Of a stretch of DNA of 64,000 nucleotides, positions 7,330 to 20,177 are shown piece by piece; position 1 is the first letter of the stretch, and each line of letters opens with the position of its first letter. The DNA comes from Kutzneria viridogrisea (GTDB taxonomy: Bacteria; Actinomycetota; Actinomycetes; Mycobacteriales; Pseudonocardiaceae). The DNA is taken from NCBI GenBank assembly GCA_014138725.1, contig JACJID010000002.1, forward strand, positions 1,626,001-1,690,000, written 5' to 3'. The translations under genes were made by a program, and so were the position numbers. The notes beneath the pieces were generated by a model. It ran no database searches and had not been told where the DNA came from. It saw nothing but the letters and a program-made list of their open reading frames with translations.

Positions 7330-8190
7330 TCAGTGTGCGCCAGTGGACGCGGAGTCGGACCCAGTTGGCTGAACCGGCTCCGCCGCGGTGAGGCTGCCCA
7401 GCACGGCAAGCTTCTCGCTCATGACGGATCCGCGTTCGGCGCGGAAGACCTTGAGCAGCAGGTCAGGGGCACCGTTGGGACGCAAGGATTCGTAGTGCAG
7501 GTCGAGTTCGCCGACGATCGGGTGCTGCACGCGCAGCAGGCCGGTGGTCTTGTGGCGGACCTCGGCCTTGTCCCAGAGGCGGCGGAACTCCTGGCTGTGC
7601 ACGGTGAGCTCACCGATGAGCGCCATGAGTTCGGCGTTGTGCGGGTCCTGGCCGGTGAGTGCGCGGAGCCCGGCGACCGAGGAGGCGGCGATCTGCTTCC
7701 AGTCGCGGAAGAAGGTGCGTCCGTCAGGGTCGAGGAACAGCAGCCGCATCAGGTTGTCGCTGTGCGGGTGGCCGCCGTACAGGGCTCGGCCGAGTTGGTT
7801 GGCGGCGAGCACCTGGTGGCAGTCGTCGAACAGCACGGCGGGGTGGTTGGTCCACTCCTCGACCAGCTCCAGCAGGTTCGCGCTGATCTGCCGCGGGCTC
7901 GTGGCCCCGCGCGGGCCGGGTGTGGCGATGGCGAACAGGTAGCGCTGCGCGTCCTGGCCCAGGCGCAGGATCCGGGCCAGTGCGTTGAGAACGCTGGCGG
8001 AGGGGTGCAGCTCGCGACCCTGTTCGAGGCGCGTGTAGTAGTCCACGCTCAACCCGGCGAGGGAGGCGACTTCCTCACGGCGCAGGCCGGGCACGCGTCG
8101 GGCGCCGACGCGCGGCAGGCCGAGTTCCTCGGGCTTGACGTGTGCGCGCCTCGCCTTCAGGAAGGCGCCCAGCGCGTTCGGGTCCGGCAT
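7330..8190 (-). CDS. XRE-family regulator with MmyB-like ligand-binding domain
   Basis: A 286-residue regulator. Residues ~5-75 are a helix-turn-helix of the XRE type with the hallmark [28 protein letters not shown], and residues ~100-270 match the MmyB-like ligand-binding domain (MLTR_LBD) found in many actinobacterial oxidoreductase repressors. ATG at 8190 is chosen because it directly precedes the HTH; a longer frame to 8286 would run into the divergent promoter. It is divergent from the aldo/keto reductase with an 87-bp gap, and such pairs usually mean the regulator controls the neighbour. Confidence 0.88.
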   Translation of the reverse strand: MPDPNALGAFLKARRAHVKPEELGLPRVGARRVPGLRREEVASLAGLSVDYYTRLEQGRELHPSASVLNALARILRLGQDAQRYLFAIATPGPRGATSPRQISANLLELVEEWTNHPAVLFDDCHQVLAANQLGRALYGGHPHSDNLMRLLFLDPDGRTFFRDWKQIAASSVAGLRALTGQDPHNAELMALIGELTVHSQEFRRLWDKAEVRHKTTGLLRVQHPIVGELDLHYESLRPNGAPDLLLKVFRAERGSVMSEKLAVLGSLTAAEPVQPTGSDSASTGAH

Positions 8191-8277
8191 GCACCCAATG
8201 GTAGGCGCGTTCGCGCTGCTGAGGGTGGCCGTGTCACACCCATGCTGCGCCGTGTGATCAGCACTAGCGTCGGCCGC

Positions 8278-12797
<4,520 letters not shown>

Positions 12798-13421
12798 TCT
12801 CCAGCCCGTCCTGCCGCACGGTGACCTGCACCTCGCGGAAGTCCTTGACCCGCACCAGTCCCTCCGCCGCGGCGCCCGCGTTGCCGCCGACCGCCACCAC
12901 CGAGGCGCCCGCGGCGAGCCCGGCGAGCAGCCCGGCGTCGGCGTCCTCGAACACCAGGGTCTGGCTGGGCGCGACACCCAGCCGCCGCGCGCCGAGCAGG
13001 TAGCCCTGCGGATCGGGCTTGCCGACGCTCACGTCCTCGGCGGTGACTACGGTCGGCGGCAGGTCCAGACCGGCGGCGGCCATCCGGCGCGTGGCCAGTT
13101 CGAGGCTCGCCGAGGTCACCAGCGCCCACCGGTCGGCGGGCAGCCGGGCAAGGAGGTCGGCGGCCCCGTGCACCGCGAGGATCCCGTCCAGGTCGGCCAG
13201 TTCCTCCTCGTCGATGCGCGCGGTCTCCCCCGCGATGTCGGCCCCCTCTGGGAGGTGCTGGCGGATCGTCTCGCTGGAGCGCCTTCCGTGTGCCGAAGCC
13301 ATGATCTCGGCGAAGTCCAGGTCGTGCCGCCGGGTGAAGCGCCGCCACGCGCGCTCGACCACCGCGGTGGAGTCCACCAGCGTGCCGTCCATGTCGAACA
13401 GCAGGGCCTGCACGGTACAGA

Positions 13422-14387
13422 TCACTTGGCGGCTCCCAGCACTCGGACCGGCGCACCAGCGAGGAAGGCTTCGATGTCCTCGACGGCCTCGCGGAAGTAC
13501 GCGCTGTAGTTGTTCTTTGTCACATAGCCGAGGTGCGGGGTGGCCAGCACAGTGGGCAGGCTGCGCAGCGGGTGGTCCGCGGGCAGCGGCTCGACCTCGA
13601 ACACGTCCAGCCCGGCCCCGGCGATCCGCCCGGCGCGCAGGGCGTCCACGAGTGCGGCCTGGTCCACGATGGCCGCGCGCGAGGTGTTGACCAGGTACGC
13701 GCTCTGTCGCATGTGGACGAACGACTCAGCGTCGACCAGCCCGCGCGTGCGCTCGCCGAGCACGAGGTGGATCGACACGAAGTCGCTGGCGGCGAGCAGT
13801 TCCTCCTTGCTGGCGGCCAGCCGGGCGCCCGCGGCGGCGGCCCGGTCCTCGGTGAGGTTCTGGCTCCAGGCCAGCACGTCCATGCCGAAGGCCGCGCCGA
13901 CCGCGGCCACCCGGGTGCCGATCTTGCCAAGTCCGAGCAGGCCGAGCGTGCTGCCCGCGAGGTCCACGCCCACACTGCTCTGCCACGGGCCGCCCGCACG
14001 CAGCGCCGTGCTCTCCGGCACCAGCTTGCGGGCCAGCCCGAGGATCAGCGCCCAGGTCAGCTCCACAGCGGGTTCGGAACGGCTGGCGCTGCCGCACACC
14101 ACGACGCCCTGCCGCTCGGCGGCGGCGAGGTCGATCGAGGCGTTGCGCATGCCGGAGGTGACGACGAGCCGCAGCCCGGGCAGCCGGGCCAGCAGCGAAC
14201 CGGTCAGCGGGGTGCGCTCGCGCATGACCACCAGGACCTCGACCCCGCTCAGGGCCTCGACCAGCGCGTCCTCGCTGTCCAGGTGCTCGCGGAGGACCGT
14301 CACCTCCACCCGCTCGGCCAGCCTCGACCAGTCGGCCATGGCCAGGGCGACGTCCTGGTAGTCGTCCAGCACGACGCAGCGCAGCAT
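13422..14387 (-). CDS. D-2-hydroxyacid dehydrogenase (PGDH/glyoxylate reductase type)
   Basis: A 321-residue NAD-dependent D-2-hydroxyacid dehydrogenase. The Rossmann motif is LGLLGLGKIGTRVAAVG, the catalytic Arg is in VNTSRAAIVD, Glu in DVFEVEPLP and His in TPHLGYVT. There is no C-terminal ACT domain, so it is not a full-length serine-pathway PGDH. It forms a coupled pair with the HAD phosphatase: a hydroxyacid or hydroxyacid-phosphate could be handled by both. Confidence 0.9.
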   Translation of the reverse strand: MLRCVVLDDYQDVALAMADWSRLAERVEVTVLREHLDSEDALVEALSGVEVLVVMRERTPLTGSLLARLPGLRLVVTSGMRNASIDLAAAERQGVVVCGSASRSEPAVELTWALILGLARKLVPESTALRAGGPWQSSVGVDLAGSTLGLLGLGKIGTRVAAVGAAFGMDVLAWSQNLTEDRAAAAGARLAASKEELLAASDFVSIHLVLGERTRGLVDAESFVHMRQSAYLVNTSRAAIVDQAALVDALRAGRIAGAGLDVFEVEPLPADHPLRSLPTVLATPHLGYVTKNNYSAYFREAVEDIEAFLAGAPVRVLGAAK

Positions 14388-14452
14388 CGGGTCCCCTCTC
14401 CCCTGCGATCACCGCGATCCTCGCACATGCTGTGAGCGCCCGACCTGAGCTC

Positions 14453-15286
14453 CTACAGGGCGCCCGCTTCCCGCGCCGACCACACCGAGGGGTACAGCGG
14501 GCGGAAGCCCAGCTCCGCGCGGATCCTCGTGGTGTCGCTGATGCCGTGCCACGGGTCGGCGGGGTCCGGCGAGCCTTCGGGGAACGGCACACCGTTGAGC
14601 GCGTGCAACTCCCAGGCGGTGACGGGCGACTCGTCGGCCACGTTGTAGGTGCGCCCGTCGATGCCGGGGGCGTGCAGCGCGCGCAGCACGGCCTGGGCCA
14701 CGTCGGCGTGGTGCACGGTGTGCAACCGCTTGTGGGACGGCCAGTGGCTGGCCCAGGTGAGGGACTCGGCCAGGTGCGGATCCCCTTCGCCGTAGACGAA
14801 TGCGAGTCGCAGCACGCGAACACCGGGGTGCAGCTCCAGCAGCGCGCGTTCGGCGGCCGCCTTGCTCACGGGGTAGGCGCCCCACTCCGGCTGCGGGTCC
14901 GGCGGGGTGTCCTCCGTGGCGGGCCGCCCGAGCCCGCCCGGGTAGACGAGAGTGGTGCTGGCGAAGACGAACCGGCCGATCCCGGCGTCCAGCGCGGCCC
15001 TGCCCAGCAGCAGTGTGGCCTCGTGGTTGGCGCGGTGGACCCGCTCGGCCTCGGGCTCGCGCACGACAGCGGCCAGGTGCACGACGGCGTCGCTGCCTTC
15101 GAGCGCGGCCCGGTAGCTGTCGGGGTCGAGCAGGTCGCCGACCACCGGGTGGCCGCCCGCGGCACGCACCCCGTCGGCCTGGGCAGGGTCGCGGACCAGG
15201 GCGTGCACCTGGTGCCCGTACGCGTTGAGCCGGGGCAGGGTCCGGCTGCCGACCCGTCCGCTGGCTCCAGTCAGGAAGATCCTCAT
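14453..15286 (-). CDS. NAD-dependent epimerase/dehydratase family protein
   Basis: A 277-residue extended-SDR protein. It begins MRIFLTGASGRVGSRTLPRL with the TGxxGxxG motif, and shows DLLDPDSYR for cofactor contact, VHLAAV, FASTTLVYPGG and YPVSKAAAERAL (YxxxK). Such enzymes act on nucleotide sugars or related substrates; the short length favours a general NAD(P) oxidoreductase. Start 15286 is the ATG directly before the Rossmann strand; the longer frame is unlikely because it would cross the divergent promoter shared with the XRE regulator (100-bp gap). Confidence 0.87.
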   Translation of the reverse strand: MRIFLTGASGRVGSRTLPRLNAYGHQVHALVRDPAQADGVRAAGGHPVVGDLLDPDSYRAALEGSDAVVHLAAVVREPEAERVHRANHEATLLLGRAALDAGIGRFVFASTTLVYPGGLGRPATEDTPPDPQPEWGAYPVSKAAAERALLELHPGVRVLRLAFVYGEGDPHLAESLTWASHWPSHKRLHTVHHADVAQAVLRALHAPGIDGRTYNVADESPVTAWELHALNGVPFPEGSPDPADPWHGISDTTRIRAELGFRPLYPSVWSAREAGAL

Positions 15287-15386
15287 GCACCGAGCCTGGC
15301 CGGGGCGGCTGCGGCGGAGAAGGACCGGCTGGTCCAAGGACTGGCACTCCCTGGCTGACGCGGGCCGGGACTGGTTGGATCGGGGC

Positions 15387-16235
15387 ATGGACCGAGCCGA
15401 GCTCAGCGCGTTCCTGCGCACCCGCCGCGAGCGGCTGGGCCCCGGCACGGTGGGGCTGCCCGACTCGGCCCGCCGCCGCACGCCGGGGCTGCGCCGTGAG
15501 GAGGTGGCCCTGCTCGCGGGCATGTCGGCGGACTACTACGCCCGCCTGGAGCAGGCTCGCGGCCCCCGGCCGTCCCGGCAGGTGCTGACCTCGCTGGCCA
15601 GGGCGCTGCGGCTGACCGAGGACGAGCGGGACCACCTGTTCCGGCTGGCCGGTGAGCCCGCGCCGGAGCGGACCGCGGTGTCCCGGCACGTGCGGCCCGG
15701 GGTGCTGTACCTGCTGGACCGGCTCACCGACAGCGCGGCGATGGTGCTCAGCGAACTCGGTGACGTACTGGCCTGGACTCCGTTGTGCCAGGCGCTGTTC
15801 GTGGACTTCAGCGCACTGCCCGTGGAGCAGCGCAACCTGTACCGCATGTTCTTCACCGGGCCCGCGCAGGTGCAGCGCATGGCGCCGGAGGACCGCGAGC
15901 GGGCCGCACGCGCGCACGCGGCCGATCTGCGCGCCGTGGCCGCGCGACGCTGCCACGACCCCGCCGTGCGCGCACTGGTCGGGGACTTGCTGGCGGCGAG
16001 TCCGCTGTTCGCGCGGCTGTGGGAGGAGCACGACGTGGCCGTACGGCACCAGGACCGCAAACGCATGGTGCACCCCGTGGTCGGCGAGTTGTGGCTGGAC
16101 TGCGAGGTGCTGCTCACCCCGGCGCAGGACCAGCGGCTGGTGCTGCACACGGCGCCGCCGGGCAGCGAGTCGGCGGAGAAGTTGGCGCTGCTACGCGTGA
16201 TCGGGTTGCAGCAGCTCACCCCGAACATGCCATGA
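15387..16235 (+). CDS. XRE-family regulator with MmyB-like ligand-binding domain (second copy)
   Basis: A 282-residue paralogue of the regulator at 7330-8190: XRE HTH at ~5-75 ([28 protein letters not shown]) and MLTR-type ligand-binding domain behind it. It is divergent from the epimerase-like gene and most likely controls it. Its stop codon TGA (16233-16235) lies inside the left arm of a palindromic repeat, so the last residues and termination are set by the inserted element. Confidence 0.88.
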   Translation: MDRAELSAFLRTRRERLGPGTVGLPDSARRRTPGLRREEVALLAGMSADYYARLEQARGPRPSRQVLTSLARALRLTEDERDHLFRLAGEPAPERTAVSRHVRPGVLYLLDRLTDSAAMVLSELGDVLAWTPLCQALFVDFSALPVEQRNLYRMFFTGPAQVQRMAPEDRERAARAHAADLRAVAARRCHDPAVRALVGDLLAASPLFARLWEEHDVAVRHQDRKRMVHPVVGELWLDCEVLLTPAQDQRLVLHTAPPGSESAEKLALLRVIGLQQLTPNMP

Positions 16236-16283
16236 AAGTGCCGTATGCGGCATCTAGTGCCGCGAACGGCACTTTCATGGCAT
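16227..16283. repeat. Palindromic element copy 1 (18-bp arms, nested inner stem)
   Basis: Perfect 18-bp arms (16227-16244 and 16266-16283, core GAAAGTGCCGT) enclose a second 6-bp stem (GCGGCA/TGCCGC) with a 5-nt loop. The same architecture and core recur at 21879 and, as a GAAGGTGCCCTT variant, at 36532. It contains the stop codon of the upstream XRE gene and the start codon of the downstream AraC gene. Confidence 0.9.
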
Positions 16284-17074
16284 CCGAACGGGCCGAGTGG
16301 GCGCATGTGCACAGCGAGCCGGGGCGGGCGATGAGCCTGCTCACGGCGAGGTTCGTGCGGCACAGCTTCGCCCCGCACGCGCACGAGGAGTACGCGGTCG
16401 GCGTGATGTCGGGTGGGTTGGAGGTGATGCGCTACCGGGGCGGCAACTGCTACGCGGGGCCGGGCAGCCTGGTCGTGCTGGAGCCCGAGGAGACGCACAC
16501 GAGCGGTCCTGCCGTGCCGGAGGGCTTCGCCTACCGCGCGTTCTACCCGGTGCTGCCCGAACGGCCGCACTTCCGCGAACCCGTGCTGCACGACCCGGAA
16601 CTGGCCGCGGGGCTGCGCCGACTGCACCACGCGCTCAGCGCGGGCAAGGACGACCTGGAGTCGCAGTCACGGCTCGTCTGGCTGTTCGGCGAACTCGCCC
16701 GGCGGCACGCGATGTCCACAAAGGACGAACCGGTGGCCGCGGGTGTAGCGCCGAGGGTCAAGGCCCTGCTCGGTGACCGACTGGTCGACCCGCCGACCCT
16801 GCACGAGCTGGCCCAGGGCCTGGGTTTGTCGCGCTACCAGGTGGTTCGGGCCTTCCGCGAGGCCGTGGGTATCCCGCCGTACGCGTGGCTGGCCCAGCAC
16901 CGGGTCGCCCGCGCGCGTCGGCTGCTGGACGAGGGCCACCGCCCGGCGCAGGTCGCCGCGCTGGTGGGCTTCGCCGACCAGGCCCACCTCACCCGCTGGT
17001 TCCGGCGCGTGACCGGGGTCACGCCGGGCCAGTACCGCAACAGCGTTCAAGACTGGGTGATCCGTTCCCGGTGA
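16277..17074 (+). CDS. AraC-family transcriptional regulator
   Basis: A 265-residue regulator with an N-terminal cupin-like sensor domain (~10-90, with FAPHAHEEYAVGV) and a C-terminal AraC HTH (~165-260, ending FADQAHLTRWFRRVTGVTPGQYR). The best start is ATG 16277, inside the right arm of a palindromic repeat; a GTG/ATG further downstream (MSLLTARF) would shorten the cupin. It precedes the EamA exporter by 10 bp in the same direction, so it probably regulates or is co-transcribed with it. Confidence 0.88.
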   Translation: MASERAEWAHVHSEPGRAMSLLTARFVRHSFAPHAHEEYAVGVMSGGLEVMRYRGGNCYAGPGSLVVLEPEETHTSGPAVPEGFAYRAFYPVLPERPHFREPVLHDPELAAGLRRLHHALSAGKDDLESQSRLVWLFGELARRHAMSTKDEPVAAGVAPRVKALLGDRLVDPPTLHELAQGLGLSRYQVVRAFREAVGIPPYAWLAQHRVARARRLLDEGHRPAQVAALVGFADQAHLTRWFRRVTGVTPGQYRNSVQDWVIRSR

Positions 17075-17084
17075 CGCTGGGCGG

Positions 17085-17975
17085 ATGACGAGACGTGGCT
17101 GGGTGTTGTTCGGCCTGATGGCCGTGATCTGGGGCCTGCCCTACCTGATGATCAAGGTGGCGGTGGCCGAGGTCCCCGCACCGGTGCTGGTGTTCGCACG
17201 CACCGCGATCGGCGCGGCCGTGCTGCTGCCGCTGTGCCTGCGCTCGGCCCCGATCTCCTTGCTGCGCGGGCACTGGCGACCGCTGCTGGCCTTCGCCGCC
17301 ACCGAGGTGCTCGGGCCCTGGCTGCTGCTGGCCGACGCCGAGAAGCGCCTGCCCAGCTCCACCACCGGGCTGCTGATCGCCGCCGTGCCGATCATCGGGG
17401 CGCTGCTGGCCCCGCTGACCGGGGACCGCGAGCGCATCGGCCGCAGGCGGTGGACCGGCCTGCTGATCGGCTTCGGCGGAGTGGCGCTACTCGCCGGGCC
17501 GCACCTGTCCGGCGGCGACGCGTGGGCCATCGCCGAGGTGCTGCTGTGCGCCCTCGGCTACGCCATCGCGCCGATCATCGTCGCGCGCAGGCTGACCGAG
17601 TTCCCCGGCATCCCGTTGACCGCGCTCAGCCTGGCCCTGTCCGCAGTGGTCTACAGCCCCGTGGCGTTCCTGACCTGGCCCGCGTCCCCGCCCGGCGGCC
17701 AAGCCCTCGCCGCGGTCCTCGGCCTGGCGTTGATCTGCACCGCGACGGCGTTCGTCCTGTTCTTCGCGCTCATCCGCGAGGCGGGCCCCTCGCGGGCGAT
17801 GGTCTTCACCTACTTCAACCCCGTCGTGGCGGTGGCCGCCGGTGCGCTGGTCCTGGCCGAACCCGTCACCGGCAGCACGGCCGCCGCCTTCGCGCTGGTG
17901 CTGTGCGGTTCGCTGCTGGCGACGGGGCGAGCCGCCGACCGAGCCGTCACAGCAGAGCCGTCTGCACGCCCGTGA
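17085..17975 (+). CDS. EamA/DMT-superfamily transporter
   Basis: A 296-residue protein with ten predicted membrane helices and two EamA repeats, beginning with the typical VLFGLMAVIWGLPYLMIKVA. DMT transporters of this type export amino acids, metabolites or drugs. It is likely in one unit with the AraC regulator upstream. The 3' end overlaps the convergent ogt gene by 29 bp. Confidence 0.88.
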   Translation: MTRRGWVLFGLMAVIWGLPYLMIKVAVAEVPAPVLVFARTAIGAAVLLPLCLRSAPISLLRGHWRPLLAFAATEVLGPWLLLADAEKRLPSSTTGLLIAAVPIIGALLAPLTGDRERIGRRRWTGLLIGFGGVALLAGPHLSGGDAWAIAEVLLCALGYAIAPIIVARRLTEFPGIPLTALSLALSAVVYSPVAFLTWPASPPGGQALAAVLGLALICTATAFVLFFALIREAGPSRAMVFTYFNPVVAVAAGALVLAEPVTGSTAAAFALVLCGSLLATGRAADRAVTAEPSARP

Positions 17976-18450
17976 GCCTGCCGGACTCGAACTCCAGCAG
18001 TGCGCGCTTGCGCTCCAGCCCGCCGCCGTAGCCGGTGAGGTCACCGGTGGAGCCGATCACCCGGTGGCAGGGCACGATGATGCCGATCGGGTTCTTGCCG
18101 TTGGCCAGGCCCACCGCGCGCGAGGCGCCGGGCTTGCCCAGCAGCTGGGCGAGTTCCCCGTAGGTGGCGGTCTCCCCGTAGGGGATCTCGGTGAGCGCGT
18201 GCCACACGCTGAGCTGGAACGGGGTGCCGCGCATCGCCAGCGGCAGGTCGAACTCGGTGCGCTGCCCGGCGAAGTACTCGTCCAACTGTTCGACCACGGC
18301 GCTGAACGGCCGGGTGTCCACGAGCTCGCCGAACCTGCTCTGGTCGGGGCGGTGCCGCTGGTTGTCCATGTACAGGCAGCTGAGGCCACCGTCCTGGTCG
18401 CCGACGAGGGTCAGCGGGCCGTACGGGCTGTCGATCACGGTGTGCTGCAC
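17947..18450 (-). CDS. ogt: Methylated-DNA--protein-cysteine S-methyltransferase
   Basis: A 167-residue O6-alkylguanine-DNA alkyltransferase. The acceptor Cys is in IIVPCHRVIG, preceded by the DNA-binding helix YGELAQLLGKPGASRAVGLANGKN-type segment. It repairs O6-methylguanine by a suicide transfer to Cys. The GTG start at 18450 fits the family N-terminus and overlaps the end of the upstream Ada-AlkA gene by 16 bp, so the two repair genes are coupled. Confidence 0.93.
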   Translation of the reverse strand: MQHTVIDSPYGPLTLVGDQDGGLSCLYMDNQRHRPDQSRFGELVDTRPFSAVVEQLDEYFAGQRTEFDLPLAMRGTPFQLSVWHALTEIPYGETATYGELAQLLGKPGASRAVGLANGKNPIGIIVPCHRVIGSTGDLTGYGGGLERKRALLEFESGRLTGVQTALL

Positions 18451-19919
18451 GGTGAGTCCTCTCCTGGCAGGTGGTTGATGGGGTGATCGCCGGTCGCCCA
18501 CAGGTACTGCACGGCGTAGGCCCGCCACGGGCGCCAGGCCGCGGCGTGCGCGGTGAGGGCGGCCGGGCCGGTCGGCAGCCCGAGTTCGGTTGCCGCGTAA
18601 CGGATTCCCAGGTCGGTGGGGATGAACGCGTCGGGGTCACCGAGCGCCCGCATGGCGATCGTCTCCACCGTCCACGGGCCGAACCCGGGCAGCTCGGCCA
18701 GTTGCGCGCGAGCCCGCTGCCAGTCGCTGCCCGCGCCGAGTTCGATCTCGCCGCTGGCCAGGGCGTGCACCAGCGTGATCAGCGTGCTGCGCCGGGACCG
18801 TGGCATGGCAAGGGTTTCCGGGTCGAGCTGGGCCAGCGCGGCCGGGGTGGGGAACAGGTGGGTGAGCCCGCCGCCGTGGTCCTGCACCGGCTCACCGTGT
18901 GCCCGCACGAGTCTGGCGGCGTGGGTGCGGGCCGCCTTGGTCGAGACCTGCTGCCCGAGCACGGCGCGCACCGCGAACTCGTCCGGGTCCGTCGTGCGTG
19001 GCACACGCCGCCCAGGATCCTTGTCCACCAAGGAGGTCAGCGCCGGGTCGGCACGCAGCAGCTCGTCAACGGCCACCGGGTCGGCGTCCAGGTCGAGCAG
19101 CCAGCGGCAGCGGGCGATGGCCGTGGACAGGTCGCGCAGGTCCGTCAGGCTCAGCCTGCACTCCACGTGGTCGGGCATGGGCCGCAGCGAGGCGATGCCG
19201 TGGCCGTGCGGCAACCGCAGGGTCCTGCGGTACGCCCCGCCCCGCCACTCCTCGACCCCGGGCACGCCGGTGGCCACGAGGTGCCCGAACAGGTTGTCCG
19301 GGCACAGCGGAGCGCGGAACGGCAGCCGCAGCGTGAGCGAGCCCTGCGTGTTGGTCGGCTTGCCCCGGGCGCGCAGTTCCGTTGGTGTCACGGCGAAGAC
19401 CTCGCGCACCGTGTCGTTGAAAGCACGCACGCTGGCGAACCCGGAGGCGAAGGCGACCTCGGCCATTGGCAGCGTGGTCGTCTCGATCAGCAGGCGGGAG
19501 GTCTGCGCGCGCTGCGCCCTGGCCAGTGCCAGCGGTCCGGCCCCGAGCTCGGCGAGCAGCTGGCGCTGCAACTGGCGCACGCTGTAACCGAGCTGGGCGG
19601 CCAGCCCCGGCACGCCCTCGCGGTCCACCACCCCGTCGGCGATCAGCCGCATCGCCCTGGCCACCACGTCGGCGCGCTCGTTCCACTGCGGCGAACCGGG
19701 ACTGGCGTCGGGGCGGCAGCGCTTGCAGGCGCGGAACCCGGCCTGCTGCGCGGCGGCGGCACTCGGGTAGAAGCTCATGTTCTCGGGCTTGGGCGGCACC
19801 GCGGGACAACTGGGTCGGCAGTAGATGCGGGTGGTCAGCACGGCCGTGTAGAACCACCCGTCGAAGCGGGAGTCCTTGGCTCGCACCGCCCGCACGCAGC
19901 GCTCGAAGTCCTCATGCAC
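18435..19919 (-). CDS. alkA: Ada-type regulator fused to AlkA DNA-3-methyladenine glycosylase
   Basis: A 494-residue fusion. Residues ~1-80 are the Ada zinc/methyl-phosphotriester domain with its four Cys (YCRPSCPA and CKRC). Residues ~90-180 are an AraC-type HTH (VAFASGFASVRAFNDTVREVF). Then come the AlkA N-terminal domain (~190-300) and the HhH-GPD glycosylase core with LPGFGPWTVETIAMRAL and catalytic Asp in PTDLG. It can sense methyl-phosphotriesters, activate repair genes and excise alkylated bases. GTG at 19919 fits the Ada domain start; the longer frame has no domain. Followed by ogt with 16-bp overlap, forming an adaptive-response unit. Confidence 0.92.
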   Translation of the reverse strand: MHEDFERCVRAVRAKDSRFDGWFYTAVLTTRIYCRPSCPAVPPKPENMSFYPSAAAAQQAGFRACKRCRPDASPGSPQWNERADVVARAMRLIADGVVDREGVPGLAAQLGYSVRQLQRQLLAELGAGPLALARAQRAQTSRLLIETTTLPMAEVAFASGFASVRAFNDTVREVFAVTPTELRARGKPTNTQGSLTLRLPFRAPLCPDNLFGHLVATGVPGVEEWRGGAYRRTLRLPHGHGIASLRPMPDHVECRLSLTDLRDLSTAIARCRWLLDLDADPVAVDELLRADPALTSLVDKDPGRRVPRTTDPDEFAVRAVLGQQVSTKAARTHAARLVRAHGEPVQDHGGGLTHLFPTPAALAQLDPETLAMPRSRRSTLITLVHALASGEIELGAGSDWQRARAQLAELPGFGPWTVETIAMRALGDPDAFIPTDLGIRYAATELGLPTGPAALTAHAAAWRPWRAYAVQYLWATGDHPINHLPGEDSPCSTP

Positions 19920-20177
19920 CTCACCAGCATCGCCCCTGGTGGCGGCGCGTACTGGCGGAAAAACGACATCAGCGTGAGATCGACTCCGGAAAATTGATCG
20001 AAACAGAGGGCGAAAACTGTTTACCCGCGGCTGGAAAACACAACACGGACAGTACAAAGGTCTCTTGACTTTGCCACGTCAGCGGGTCAGGGTTTGACCA
20101 CGTCACCGCCGGAACGAATTCACCCTGTGCACCGAGTTCATTTCGGCGGACCCCTGCGGACGATCGCGGAGTCAATC

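Noticed and set aside
15785-16276. N-terminal extension of the AraC regulator through the palindrome and the XRE gene
   Set aside because: It is only an open frame in another phase of a clear XRE gene; the AraC cupin domain begins after 16277.
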